DNA of 64,000 bases. Origin: Liquidambar formosana (lineage: Eukaryota; Streptophyta; Magnoliopsida; Saxifragales; Altingiaceae). Shown in pieces: positions 36,984-49,677 of this stretch (position 1 is the first letter of the stretch; every line of letters starts with the position of its first letter). Made by a program: the position numbers and the translations under genes. The DNA is taken from NCBI GenBank assembly GCA_039720395.1, contig CM077823.1, positions 7,244,909 through 7,308,908 on the forward strand. Reading direction: 5' to 3'. The notes under the pieces were generated by a model. The model did no database searches. It saw nothing but the letters and a program-made list of their open reading frames with translations, and was not told where the DNA came from.

Positions 36984-37286
36984 ATGGCCTGTTTGGTTGT
37001 CCAATTTAAAATTAAACAATTTAAGAAATTTTACATGGATTGAAGGCATACTCCATTATCTTGAATTAACAAATTCAAGAAAATGATAATTATCATCACA
37101 AATAAGAGTGGCAATTCAAAATAGTGGCATTTAATGAATTCCTTAAAATTGATTCTACGACATCAATTATAGTGATAACTACAATTTTTTAAAATATTCT
37201 AATTCAAGGTGATAGATTTATGCTTTCAACCTTATATAAAAATTTTTAAATTGTGTAATTTCGAATTGGACAACCAAACAGACCAT
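36984..37286. mobile_element. MITE with GGCCTGTTTGGTTG-type ends
   Basis: The left end ATGGCCTGTTTGGTTGTCCA is inverted at the right end (TTGGACAACCAAACAGACCA). Flanks carry TTA at the left and AAC at the right, so the 3-bp target duplication is imperfect. End type and length fit a Harbinger-like MITE. Confidence 0.6.
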
Positions 37287-37937
37287 AACTAAAGAACACT
37301 TCCTTAAGTGATTAGTTGGGAGACTTAAAACATGAATCATGGCAGTTATGCTCTTTAAGTGAACACTTCCTTCTATGTATTACATGAATAATTCTCCCAA
37401 TATCTATATGTGGTATTATTCCCTATGAATGACTTCCAAAAGGTCATTATGGGTTCAAAACTCCCAACGGACAATATATCTAAAATAACTTTATGTGCAC
37501 GAATAAAATATATTCTTTCATTGACAATCATTAAGAAACAACACATAAAACAAAAATCAAACTGAAAGTTAGCTAACTACATATATAGAATAATTACACA
37601 TGCATATGAAAAATATAAAATAAATGCATATAGTTTAATTCGATAAAACACTTCATATAGTTTAATTACAAAGAAAATGGAGCCACGTTCTGTAATTCAT
37701 CATGTATAAAATAATTAATAAAGAATCAGTGTCATGTGAGTTTGAAGAAAAATTTACTTAATTAGGTATCCCAATTGTATCTCAATTAACAACGTAATTC
37801 AGCTTGATTCTATGAAGCAAATAAGCTAAATGTATCTCAAATTTCACTTGGCGGGTCTAACCAAGAAAAGCATTAACAAAAAAAAAAAAAAAAAAAAAAA
37901 AAAAACTTTGGCACATATGAGCATAAATTAATTTAAG

Positions 37938-38068
37938 ATGGGAAGAAATAGTGATGTGATTATTGTTGAACTAGAGCAATTTCTAGATCCCATGTCAGTT
38001 AAATATATCAAGGTTCCTACTGGTACTTGTATGGGTTCTGAATTCAAGTTTAGGAAGGTTGTTTTCAG
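37938..38068 (+). pseudogene. PELP1-like exon fragment, unit B (part 1)
   Basis: The frame begins MGRNSDVIIVELEQFLDPMS and continues VKYIKVPTGTC, matching MGRNNDAINVEPEKFPDPMS and VKDIKVPIDTC of the exon at 26427-26560. Homology stops at the insertion of later DNA near 38069. Confidence 0.7.
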
Positions 38069-38194
38069 ATCAGGACTGGTTCTAGGGGCAGGAGAACAAG
38101 GAGGCTGCCTAGGGTCCCACATTTTGGTTAAAAAATGAGGATCCTATTTTGGGACTAACCCTTGTAGAAGGCTGAATTTTTTTATTTTTTTATT

Positions 38195-38580
38195 TTCCAA
38201 ATAGAACGGTTATTGCAACCCCATAATTTTATTTACACACCCTACTAATTTTTATTTATCGATGTTTTACCAAAAATATAAAAGGTTTTTATGAAAATTT
38301 GTTACGTAATCCACTAGAAAACATCATTATGAACAACTTTGTAGAATAAAGTTTTTCCAAAAAAATTCTCGTTTAAGTGGATTTTTTTGATAATTTAGCA
38401 TCTATGTTTAATTTTTGGCCAAAAAGTCCACTTAAACGAAAGATTTTAGAAAAACTTTATTATACAAAATTGTTTAAAATGATGTTTTCTAGCAGATTAC
38501 ATGGTTAATTTTCTTAAAAACCTTTTATATTTTTCTAAAATCTTAAGAAATTAAAATTAGACAGATGTGCAAACAAACTA
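38195..38580. mobile_element. Foldback MITE, family F, inserted in PELP1-like unit B
   Basis: Arms AGAAAACATCATTATGAACA (near 38322) and TTTAAAATGATGTTTTCTAG (right) are inverted repeats. Outer ends contain TTATTGCAACCCCATAATTT. It separates the PELP1-like fragments at 38068 and 38671. Confidence 0.65.
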
Positions 38581-38670
38581 TATGTTGGTACTAAGAAAAA
38601 AACAAAGGATATGAAGGGCCAATTTTAAGAGTTCACTTAGGATCCCAAAAAACTTAGAACCGACCTGTTT

Positions 38671-38795
38671 CAAACAGTTGTGTATTTGACTCTACCAGCC
38701 ATGAAGCAACACTCAGTCGTTAAAATAAAAATAAATAAACAAATAAAAGAAAACTCAGTAAGATCGTGTTGGCAAATGTTGACGATGACATAAAT
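38671..38795 (+). pseudogene. PELP1-like exon fragment, unit B (part 2)
   Basis: TGTATTTGACTCTACCAGCC, then ATGAAGCA-ACACTCAGT, then GTTGACGATGACATAAA match 26565-26640 of the unit A exon. A short A/T-rich insertion splits it near 38720-38750. Confidence 0.6.
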
Positions 38796-39893
38796 CTAAA
38801 AGGAGTAGAGTATTCAACCCGACTGTGTCGGTGAAAGTGCCTCCTTTGGGAGGCAAAAACTTCAATGTAACTGTGATATGGCGAGGTGGTATCACCAACC
38901 AATCACATGTAAGCAAAATGAGAAAATGGGATCTACAAGTACACTGATTTTCTCACTTTACTTGAATGTGATTGGCTGGATAATACTACCTGAGCCATAT
39001 CACATGTTACATGAAAGTTCTACCGCCTTTGGAATTGCTCGCATGTGGCGTCGTTAATTACTCAAGAGTCAAGACGAGACATAAAGCCACAACTAGTGAG
39101 ACATTGGGCCACAAAGTGGTCTACTATTTCGGTCCTCTAGATATTTTCTTTTGACTTTTGTATTTTCTTCTCAAGAATTACTTTTTTGGAAAATTCTTAA
39201 ATGACAATCAAATTAGGCTTCTCCTCTCAAGTTGTGGTGGGCATCCTTTCCTTACTATCATATCTCGCACAAAGTAATAGTGGCATGTGAATACGTGGGT
39301 CTGGATCCTCTCCAGTCCTCTAGTTGTTCAGCTTCCTCCATTTAAAGGTTGAAAAAATGACATGTCATGAAGGCTGGATTTGACGATCAAGATACTGCCA
39401 CATCATTACCCCTTTCAAACGCCTCCGATCGAGAAGAACGGAGATTCCATCTAAAAACCAGGCCAGCCATCATAGTTCAAAATTGTTTATCAGTCGATTT
39501 ATCAAAGTTGTATAGAATTGGTCTTCTGTAAAAATCATATTGATATTCTTTTGATAATTTATCCTCTTATTTCTCTCAAAACTCCCAAGTTAGAACAATT
39601 TTGCTGGCATTTTTGAGCTTGAACAAATACGACAAAGAAGCGGATGTGATTTGAGATCTGGGAAGTAGAAGTGATGATGGAGATTCAATTGGGCTCAAGC
39701 ACGTCAATAGGAAACTTAAGGAAGAACAATAAAAATACTATTCCATTTTCTGTGGCTTTTCTTCTTCAATTTGCTCGTGCTGGACTGTTGGGGGTTTTCA
39801 TGGGTTAGTTCTCATGGATTAAGCTCTATCTTCTTTTTAAACAGTTTTCAAAATTCAAAGAAACACAACATAGAAGCCATTAAGGCCATGTTT

Positions 39894-40117
39894 GTTTGGT
39901 TGGAATGAAATGGGTGGGAATGGAATCTGATTCTATGTTCAAAATAGTTTAGAATGGAATGAGATTGAAAGAAACATTGCGGAAGGAATATCATTATAAT
40001 TCACTACTACTGTTTGATTCTATTCCCATTTAATTATTTCATCCAAACATGTTGTTTGAAATGAGTTGGAATGATATTCCATTCCATTCATTCCATTCTA
40101 ACCAAACAAACATGGCC
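39894..40117. mobile_element. PIF/Harbinger-type MITE, 224 bp, with TAA target duplication
   Basis: The left end GGCCATGTTTGTTTGGTTGG and the right end (AACCAAACAAACATGGCC) are near-perfect inverted repeats. TAA flanks both sides (39891-39893 and 40118-40120), the usual 3-bp duplication of this superfamily. The interior is rich in GGAATG-type inverted motifs. No ORF. Confidence 0.8.
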
Positions 40118-40405
40118 TAAGTGTACAAAACAGAATCGGATTTTAAAGAAATTGGATAGAAGGGTTTGAACGCAGAAGAAAGATATTTGAGAGGGAGAGA
40201 GTTGCAGGAACAAACAAAGAGCCTTTCTCTGTTCTTTTGTAAGGAATTTGAAGCAGTTAAGACGTGGTAACATCTCAATCGTCAAATCCAACCTTGATGA
40301 TGTGTCATTTTCCTAACCGTTAAATGGAGGAAATTGGACCTGAAAGGACTAGAGAGGATCCAAACCCGTGAATACGTGTTCTCTAAAACCTTCTCAATCT
40401 CATAG

Positions 40406-41088
40406 TCTACATAATAAAAACTGGCGAGGACACCTTCACTTTGGTTTTGGATTGTGGAAAAACCAACAGACTATTGAGTTTTGTGTTGAAAGTAATTATT
40501 GAAATAACAAAGGATAGTTAGTATATGAGAATTCAAGATGAATAAATATTTTGAAACAAAAAATAAAAATAAAATTGACCTATTTTTATGAGAGGAATGG
40601 AATATAGAAGACCCAGATGCTAACGTTGTTGTTTAGGGTAGTTCTTTAAAAAAATATGTGGATGTCACCAAGCACCCACATGATTTTATCCTTAGACATG
40701 GTCATGGGGGTAGCATAGTTACCCGTGAACATATGGAAGCAAAAGGACGATTCCTTTTTTTATTATTTTTTTCAAAGTTGGACAAATCATGAGAAAAACT
40801 TATATGTAATTGTGACACGATTGATGTAGTGTCATAGACCAATAAGAATTAAGCAAAGTGAGATTGTTAAAGTACTTTTTGACTCCATAATCTCACTAAA
40901 TTATAATAAAATAATAATAAACTATTTTTTTTGGGGGGGGGGGGGGGGGGGAGAGGGGTTGTTGGATAGTTATTGTAGAAGAGCTGGGGATTAGAAAGAA
41001 GGGTGGTTTGTAATGTATTGGGGGAGATAAACCTTAGGATGGTAAGGCAATATATTCTGTTAATTATGTAAATATGGTAAGGCAATAT
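40406..41088. repeat. PELP1-like exon end joined to the duplicated tail block, copy 2
   Basis: 40411-40447 (AAAACTGGCGAGGACACCTTC then ACTTTGG) matches the exon at 26635-26671. From about 40450 the sequence continues as the block of 22660-23342, including a G run (40933-40951) and the GAAGAGCTGGGGATTAGAAA tail. This is the third piece of the unit B PELP1-like copy. Confidence 0.65.
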
Positions 41089-42322
41089 ATTTACATAATA
41101 CATGGAATATTTCACCCCTAGATGCTCACTGAATCAATTTCACATGATATGGAGTGATTGAATTATGTTTCACATGACATGGCGTGTTGTAGTTCAAAGT
41201 TATACACGATTATAACATACAAAGTTAAGCAGAGGATTTGGACTTAGGAAACATTCGAATGTTTTTTCAAATTTCATGTTGAAAATCTAGATTTTCAACT
41301 TGAAATTAAAATCCATGCTTATTATATTGTAGGATCAAAAAAGTAAGTTTTCTCCTTTATTTTATTTATTTTATTTTTCTGGGAAAAATACGATGGTTTT
41401 GGGAAATTAAAAGATCTTAAGCATTTAATTTTGTAACAACACAATCACCTGAAGAGATTTTATTGCAAACCTTTGGGCAAATCTTGTGTGTGAGAATTAG
41501 GGCTTATTGTAAGCACAGTTTTTTTAGTACGTGGCTTGCTAATAGAACATTGGAGTTCAACAATTATAAGCCATTACGTCCTACCTCATATACTTATGTG
41601 CTAAAAAGTACCAGGAGGATCAAATTAATTATAGCCATATAACATCATTAATTATCAACAAAAAGCCGTGTTGTGTGTGTTTAGGGGGGGAAAAAAAGGT
41701 CATATGTAGTGTAGTTTTTATTGATTATTATTTTTATTTTTTTAAACATTCAAGAGAAATTGGTTACAGGCATCAACATATTATGTATCTTTTAGATGAA
41801 CCATTGACCACACGTCAATGATCCTCCTAATAGAGGTGTGGGATTTTGAGAGAGATTAATTTTGATTTTGCATGGATGCGTGTATTTTCTTATCGTTTGG
41901 GAAAAAAATAAAAAAACAATGACCACACGGCCTACATAGTCTTTAAAGCAGGGTTTGTTTCACATTCGTGACTTTGGGTCCTCAAAAGCAACTTCTAAAG
42001 CGGTTCCACTTAGATGCCAAGTAATTGGGCCAAAAGGTGGTGAGTGACAGAAAGACGCAAAAACGACTCCTCCCTGTGGATGGATGTGTCAAGACTCAAA
42101 AGACCGAGGCCACTTTAATAAGTCTTTGGGAGCGTGAGCCTTGCAATTTCCCCGCTGCAATTGAATCCCTAGCCTACAATATTAAGCTTACAACGAAAAC
42201 AATTGAATCCCTAGACTTTAATTTCCTGTGCCCATCATCAAGACCAAACCTTTTAAAAGTCAATGATCATGAACCCAGGAATTACCCAGCTACAATTGAA
42301 TCCCTGCAATTAAACTTGAAAC

Positions 42323-45300
42323 ATGGCCTCCTCCATTTCCATTTCCATTTCCAATTCCATTTCTGTAGTTTTAGTAGTGTGGGCAATCTCTGCTTTTCTC
42401 TATGATGGTAGCGTCATGATAGTGGCAGCATTTGAATCATCATCCCTAAAATCGGGAGGGGAGGCTCTGCTCAACAGCGGTTGGTGGAGTAAGTACCATA
42501 CAAACGACACCTCAGGTCATTGCAAGTGGCTCGGTGTACGTTGTAATAATGCTAGGAGCGTCACTGAGATTTCCGTAACTGGTGACTACCGAATGCTAAG
42601 GTTTGGGAAATTGAACTTCTCTTGCTTCCCAAATCTTGTGCGTCTTGATCTCATTGGAAATTTACTCGGAGGAGCATCCCGTCCCAAATAGGTGCTATTT
42701 CAAAACTCACCCACCTTAACCTATCGCACAATTATCTTTTGGGTGAGCTACCTCTTTCACTTGCTAACCTCACCGAGCTCACAAAGCTCAACGTTTCTGA
42801 CAATAGCATGGGTGGTTCAATCCCTGCCTAGATGAGGAAGCTAAGAAGTCTGGTTGCTCTGCACCTCAACGGAAATAGTCTAAATGGAGAAATCCCTTTA
42901 GGTCTTGGTCTTTTAAGAAATCTTACGTATCTATATTTGCAGGGTAATTGAATCAGGGGTTTTATTCCGCCAGAAATAGGAGATTTAACAAACCTAGTTC
43001 ATCTCGATCTCTATGGGAAGGATCTCAATGGTCCAATTCCTTCCTCTCTGGGTCCCTTGACTAAGTTGACGTTTCTGCACCTTGGGACTATTGGAATCAA
43101 CGTTTTCATCCCTCCAGAAATAGGGAATTTGGGAAATTTGGTTGATTTGGATCTTAGTCATAATAATTTCACTGGTCCAATTCCTTCCTCTTTAGGTCAA
43201 TTAGCCAATTTGATGTATTTATCCCTTATAGGTAATCAAATAAATGGTTCCATCTTTCCAGAAATTGAGAATTTGAGAAATTTGGCTCATCTGGATCTCA
43301 ATCATAATAATATTATTGGTCCAATTACTTCCTCTCTGGGTCAATTAGCCAATTTGACGTATTTGTCCCTTCGAAAGTAATCGAATCAACAGTTCCATCC
43401 CTCTAGAAATAGGGAATTTGAGAAATTTTGTTCATCTGGATCTCAGTCATAGTATCCTCATTGGTCCAATCCCTTCATCTCTGACTCATTTAACCAATTG
43501 GACGTATTTGTCCCTTAAGAGTAATCAAATAAAAGGCTCCATCCCTCTAGAAATAGGGAATTTGAGAAATTTGGTTCATCTGGATCTCAGTGATAATAAT
43601 CTCATTGGTCCAATCCCTTCATCTCTGACTCATTTAACCAATTTGATGTTTTTGTACCTTAAAGACTAATCGAATCAACGGTTCCATATATCCCTCTAGA
43701 AATGAAGATTTTGAGAAATTTGGTTGATCTAGATCTCAGTGATAATAATCTCATTGGTCCAATCTCTTCATCTCTGACTCATTTAACCCATTTAATGTAT
43801 CTACGCATTGGGACTAATCGAATCAACGGTTCCATCCGTCTAGCAATAGGGAATTTGAGAAATTTGGTTGATCGAAATCTCAGTGATAATAATCTCATTG
43901 GCTCAATCCTTTCATCTCTGATTCATTTAACCCATTTGATGTCTTTGCATGTTAGGACTAATCGAACCAACGGTTTTATCCCTTCAGAATTAGCTCATTT
44001 AACCAATATGTGTTATCTGTCCCTTGACTCAAATCAAATTCATGGCTTCATCCCTCCAAAGTTAGCTTAATTAACCAATCTTGATGTGGTGAACTTTTCC
44101 TGAAACAAGCTGAGTGGACCCATTCCAACTACTCTTTGGAGAAGCCTCATACTGAGCTACTCATTCTTGTTGAATCTATTCCACAATAATCTCTCTGGCG
44201 TCCTTCCCCCCTATTCACTCAATTCCCGACATGAAATTGACTTTTCATACAATGTTTTGGAGGGTCAAATCACAACTGATCTTTGGTGCATGTAGATATT
44301 CACCTAAGGCATTTTTAGGCAATGAAGGTTTATTCCATGATTTTTTGTCTCTTTGCTCTCTGTCTCCTACAACCATTGACTCAATGAGTAAACATAAAGG
44401 AAACAAAGTTGGGCACTATATCAAGATTTTTCTTCCCATCATCATTTGTGCTGCCTTCTTAATCATCGGATTATTGTTCTTTTCTCAACATAAAGCTAAG
44501 AACACCCAAGCTGAAGGAAGGGAAACAAAGAATGGAAATCTATTCTCCGTATAGAATTATGATGGAAGGATAGCATATGAAGACATTGTTAGAGCAACAG
44601 AGGACTTTGACATCAGATATTGCATTGGTACTGGAGGTTATGGAAGTGTTTATAGAGCACAACTGCCTTGCGGCAACATAGTTGCCTTAAAGAAACTTCA
44701 CCGTTTAGAAGCTGAGGAGCCAGCTTTTGATAAGAGTTTTAGAAATGAGGTACAAGCTTAAGTACTAACTACTATACGGCATCGCAACATTGTGAAGCTT
44801 TATGTTCTCTAGTTTATGAGTACATGGAAAGAGGAAGCTTGTTTTGTGTTTTAAGAAATGAAGTTGAAGTTGTGGAATTGGATTGGGTTAAGAGGGTGGA
44901 CATTGTTAAAGGAATCGCACATGCTTTGTCATACATGCATCACGATTGCACCCCATCAATTGTCCAGAGAGACATATCAAGCAACAACATTCTTTTGGAC
45001 TCGGAACTGGAGGCTTTTGTCTCCGATTTTGGCACAGCGAGACTACTTGATCCTGATTCATCCAATCAAACTGTAATTGTAGGCACTTATGGATATATTA
45101 CACTAGGTAAATTATATTTTTGCCTCTTATCTTTTTGTTTGCCTTCTTTCTTTCATTACTGTTTAAAATTTAAATTTCTTTTCTTTCGTTTTTTTTTCCC
45201 CTTTCAACTTTTTTTTTTAAAAAAAAAATTTATCTTACTTTTCTTATCTTTTGCACTAGAGTTTTAGCTTTCAATTATTACTGTATTAAGGAGTAATTGG

Positions 45301-45961
45301 CCGGTACAATCTCCTACCTGCCCAGAAATGGTTAACAAATATGACCACATGTATATCAATTTAAAAAGGATCCGTTTCTTTCAATTATTTGAGAGGCATT
45401 CATTATAAAATGAGCCTAATATTACTCACGAAAAGTATAACAGGAAAGAATTTGATGAATTATTTCAAAGCACATACCTTTCTAGAGGAATCATATCAGC
45501 ATGAATCTCATACAGTTGATTTTGGGCAAGCTAGGTAAAAGATTTAATTTCTCTTATAGATCATTTGTATATGTGCAGAACTTGCCTACACTGTGGTCGT
45601 GATTGAAAAATGTGATGTCTATAGCTTTGGGGTGGTTGCGTTGGAAATAATGATGGGAAGGCATCCATGAGAACTTCTCTCAACATTATCATCATCATCC
45701 AACCCAAAATATAATGCTAAGTGATGTGTTAGACCTATGCATCTCGCTTCAAGCAAATCAACTGCTCGCGCGCGATATTGTTCTCATGGTAACACTAGCA
45801 TTTGCATGCTTACGTAATGAACCAAAATCTTGGCCAACAATGCAACGCATATCTCAAGAATTGCTTGCCTCAAGGACACCATTAGCCAAGCATTTTCACG
45901 CAATTCCAATATCACAGCTAAGGAGCCAACAATGTTTGCGGTAGATGAAGGTGATGGTTAA
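42323..45961 (+). pseudogene. LRR receptor-like kinase (MIK2-like), copy 2, degraded
   Basis: Close sibling of the gene at 28012 with the same start (MASSISIS...), LRRNT cap and LRR blocks (intact pieces 43057-43380, 43418-43669, 43702-44070). A membrane segment lies at about 44422-44490, the P-loop GTGGYGSV near 44630, and the final kinase exon from about 45580. Lesions include frameshifts near 42680, 43375, 43670 and 44085, a TAG replacing Trp in FSVWNYDG (near 44553), an insertion with stop near 44756, and loss of the KLYGFC-region bases near 44805. The catalytic HRD is changed to QRD near 44965, and a TGA sits in GRHPGE near 45668. Expansion of the LRR part relative to copy 1 is visible. 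A pseudogene. Confidence 0.88.
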
Positions 45962-46309
45962 TCATGATTTACGGAATGCATTAACATAATATCACAACCT
46001 AGGAGCCAATTTCAGCACATGTGTTCCTATCTGTCTTAATTCATTCCACAAAATGCATTAACATGGACCGTATCTGAAAAGTATCTCTGTGGGAAATAGA
46101 ATTTGGCTTAGGACTTAGTTGGTGTAAAAGAATAAATGTTGTATTGGGGATAGCAAGGAGCTTTGCTTAAGTTCTGTAAGCTACGTATATCATATTGCAC
46201 TCCTTTTTTCTTTTTTAAGGAAAATTATTATTCATATCACACTCTGTTTTTCTTTGCAGGCACTAATAGAAATGGTTCACTTATAGTTGATACTCATATG
46301 ATACACTTT

Positions 46310-46830
46310 ATTTTTGAGTTAGAAGACCTAATCTTCATTAAATTGCTAAATTCTATTTAATTATAGTCATGATGGATTTTTTATTTTATTTTATTTTATT
46401 CTTAGGTCTCACGGATGACTCTTAGTTTGTTATGATTTAAGGATTGCTTCTCAGTGATTCAGATTGGACGAGGTGTTAAGTGGAAGTGGATTCCCTACCG
46501 AGGCCAAGCGGCTACTAAATTTGTTTAGTTTTAAACTCGTCATGTACTGTATAATTTAAACTTGTCAAATGGCTGTGTAATTTGGGCATGTCAAGGGTAA
46601 GATTGCACTGATAAATGCTGCCATGAGTTCAAATAAGTTATTTTACAGCTGTAATACATATTATTTCATGATTAGCAGGTTTTTATCAGACTTATTTGAT
46701 TAGCCGGTTTGAGAGCCTAACTCAAAGCATGAATTTTGATTTATGTATGAAGATAAAAATATGAATGTCAACCAAAGAAAGCGTCTTTCGGCTCAGAAAG
46801 CAAGCACAGCTGACATGTCTACAGCTTTGG
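46310..46830. repeat. RLK flank segment, copy shared with 34560-35180
   Basis: TTATTTTTGAGTTAGAAGAC, then GGATGACTCTTAGTTTGTTA and GAGAGCCTAACTCAAAGCAT match 34560-35090 in the same orientation. It passes directly into the third kinase fragment. Confidence 0.6.
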
Positions 46831-47121
46831 AGTAGTCGCGCTAGAAACAATAATGGGAAGGCATCGTGGGGAACTGCCCTTATCATTATCATCATCGTTT
46901 GCTCAAAATATAATGCTAAGTGATGTGTTAGACCAAAATATTGTTCTTGTTGCGACACTTGCATTTGTATGCTTAGGCATTGAACCAAAATCTCGGCCAA
47001 CAATGCAATGCATGTCTCAGGAATTTCTTGCTCAGACTACACCACTAGCCAAGCCTTTTCATGTAATTCCAATATCACAACTTAGGAGCCATGAAATGTT
47101 TGTGCCTTTGTGGTAGATGAA
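46825..47121 (+). pseudogene. LRR-RLK kinase C-terminal fragment, copy 3
   Basis: Starts within the last kinase exon (YSFGVV-ALE region) with TMMGRH-like IMGRHRGELPLSLSSS, then [31 protein letters not shown] and the tail AKPFHVIPISQLRS, ending at the TAG near 47115. About 20 residues present in copies 1 and 2 after VLD are missing. No LRR, membrane or ATP-binding part is present, so this is a remnant of a third receptor gene. Confidence 0.8.
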
Positions 47122-47149
47122 GGTGACAGTTAATTGAGAATTAAAATTT

Positions 47150-49140
47150 TAATTGACAATTTTAATTTTAATGAGGGGGCGTTGTTTCCTTTCTCGCATT
47201 AGAGGAGAATTAGCTACCCAGCTATATTGTGGTAAAGTGTGGACAATTTTAATTGAGAATTGGATACCAAACATTCCAAGGCTGATTATTGGAGCTGGAA
47301 ATGATGACCAATCTGTGGTACTTTCAACGAGTAAATTATGCATTGCAAGATGTAGAGCCTTAATCAAATGATGTGATTAGTATGTGGAAGTTCCTCCCAC
47401 GGTTTAATCATTTTTCTTGCTCAGGCAATTATATATTGTTTACTATAAAGAGTTTATCTGAAACCATTTGTTGGGAAAAATTTGAATATGAGTACTTACC
47501 CTTCTATAAGCACCCTTAGCTACTTCTGATTGAGTCTCTGCTTGCTATTAGACTACAGGAGTGCCAACAGATGGCCTTGAAGATCAATTTAGCTCTGTAT
47601 CATCTGATTTTATCATGAGTTATGAGGCCTAAATCATTTGGTTAAGGTGGTACTTGGCATCAGGGAGTATCATTTTCTGATGGGTAGTCAGTCCTTTTTT
47701 TTTTTTTTTTTTTTTCCTTCCAAGTAGACAATATTTTATTGCAGAAAAAGCTATGGCCTAAAGCCTACATCAAGAGCAATGATATGTTATTCTGTTCAAG
47801 CCAAGAGGGAATATTGTGTCCTCGTTTTTCACCATGTAACTTTAGTACGAAATTTTCAAACACTACGCTTGAGAGCTCGTGCAACACGCTGGCCAGCTTG
47901 ACTTGACGAAAAGAGTTGCAAGTCAATATTACCTTATGAGTTACAGCAAACAGCTTGAGTTGATAAAAAGACCTTGTCCCAACGCCAAATCCAATCTGAA
48001 CGCACCTTACCTCTCTCATTGCATCAAATTAAGTGTTCCAACCCCGTTGAACATTTTTCTCTATCTTCTTCTTCTTCTTCTTTTTTATTTTATTTTTTAT
48101 TTTTTTAATTTTTAATTTTTAATTTTTGTTTTTGGTGTGTGACATTAACCCTTCTGAAATCTGAACTATTAAACCCAAGAATCTATTTTTACAGGACTTT
48201 AGTTAGAGGTCTTGTTTAGAAATTTTAAAAACCGACTAGGATTGAGTTTAATTCCTTAATATTATTTGGTTTTTAAGTAACCTAACTTACATTTGATTGA
48301 AAAAACCTATGTTTATGTTTTATATTTTACATCAAATAAATAGATTTTCAAGAAAAAAAAAGAAGAAAAAAGAACTTACTAAACAGGAGTGAAATCAAAG
48401 CACGTCAGGATCATTTCCAATTGGTCAAGATTTTATGTTTTCCAAAAAGCCTCTTGAGAACTGATCAGCTCTGAATGTTGTATAATAATTATTATTATTT
48501 ATTTTTTTGTTTTAAAGGAAAAAGAAAAATGCAATCAAGGAAGAGCATTTAAGCAATGATAATTCAACACATTAAATTCTAACGTTTTAAAATTTTACTT
48601 GTTGCGTATGTGTTTTAATATAGTTGGGTATTACTGTATTACAAAAGCTTTTAATAATAAGATTATTACGATGTGGCCATGTGGATCAGTTTACCAATCT
48701 GAGATCTTTATACCTTTATTATAGTTAAATCAATGGTTCCCACTAATATATACGGAATTTCTTGTCTTAAGGACACATGTCAATATATATTTAATGAACC
48801 AAAAAGTACATTAAAAATATAAAATACATAGAAAATAATATAAATAACATTAAAAAAAAAAAAACTTTAAAATGCATGAAGAATGATGTAAATTGCATAT
48901 AAAGACATAAAGTGCATGTATTACATGGTATCAATGTAATACAAACATAAGTATTTTCTCATTTTATAGGCCACAGAATATACTGATGCCAGACGTTTAT
49001 TGGCTTATTGTTGTGAAACTAATTGCATTATTGTCACAGTCTGAGTCTGACAGGTATAAGTCATACAAAGTACATTGTAAAATGCAAAGTAGGATGCTTA
49101 AGTACTGCTTGAAAACCTGTGATTTGGGGTAAGTTTGTTG
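47150..49140. repeat. Duplicated, rearranged flank of unit B
   Basis: 47237-47370 matches 32398-32525, 47408-47560 matches 34061-34220, and 48255-48575 matches 34221-34555. 47690-47716 is a T run. 47760-48130 and 48580-49140 have no match in the window and no recognisable gene. Confidence 0.5.
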
Positions 49141-49147
49141 TATATAG

Positions 49148-49430
49148 TAGGTATTTCAAAATACTTAGATTGTTCTTGTGTTTCTTGTTGTTGGCCCAAA
49201 ACACCTTGTTCCACATTGGAAATCTATAAAGCCTTGTCTTGTGTTTCTATACCTTTATACTCTTTATGTTTGGTTAACATGTGGTAGAGTTTAAGGTTGC
49301 TCACGTGCGCAGGACCGAAGCCCAATTGATCAATTTGCGGGACAGGGGTTCGAAAATTGACTTAGTCAGGCGCGATGCAGGCGTGCAATGTGCGCAGGGG
49401 GTGCAAATCCCAGATTTAATTTTTGACTGT
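49148..49430 (+). mobile_element. Copia-type LTR remnant, second copy
   Basis: TTGTTGGCCCAAAACACC, CCACATTGGAAATCTATAAA and TTGATCAATTTGCGGGACAG match 32679-32905. Homology ends near 49425, before the primer-binding-site-like sequence of the first copy. Confidence 0.4.
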
Positions 49431-49677
49431 TGCAGATTTAAATTCTGCATATTCCCATGTTTCTATCCAGATTCATTTGTGGCTGTTTCATTATTTATTT
49501 CGTAAATAAATATTTTATTTAATTCTTTGCAGTAATTTTTATCTCTAATCTTGAATCATGCATGTGTGTTAGCCTTAAAATCAATAAAGAATATAAAATG
49601 GAGTGATGATGGAATGTTGCAAATGATCACGCTAGTTGGGTTGAGGTTTTGTTGAACTTAATTGAGGTTATATTCAG

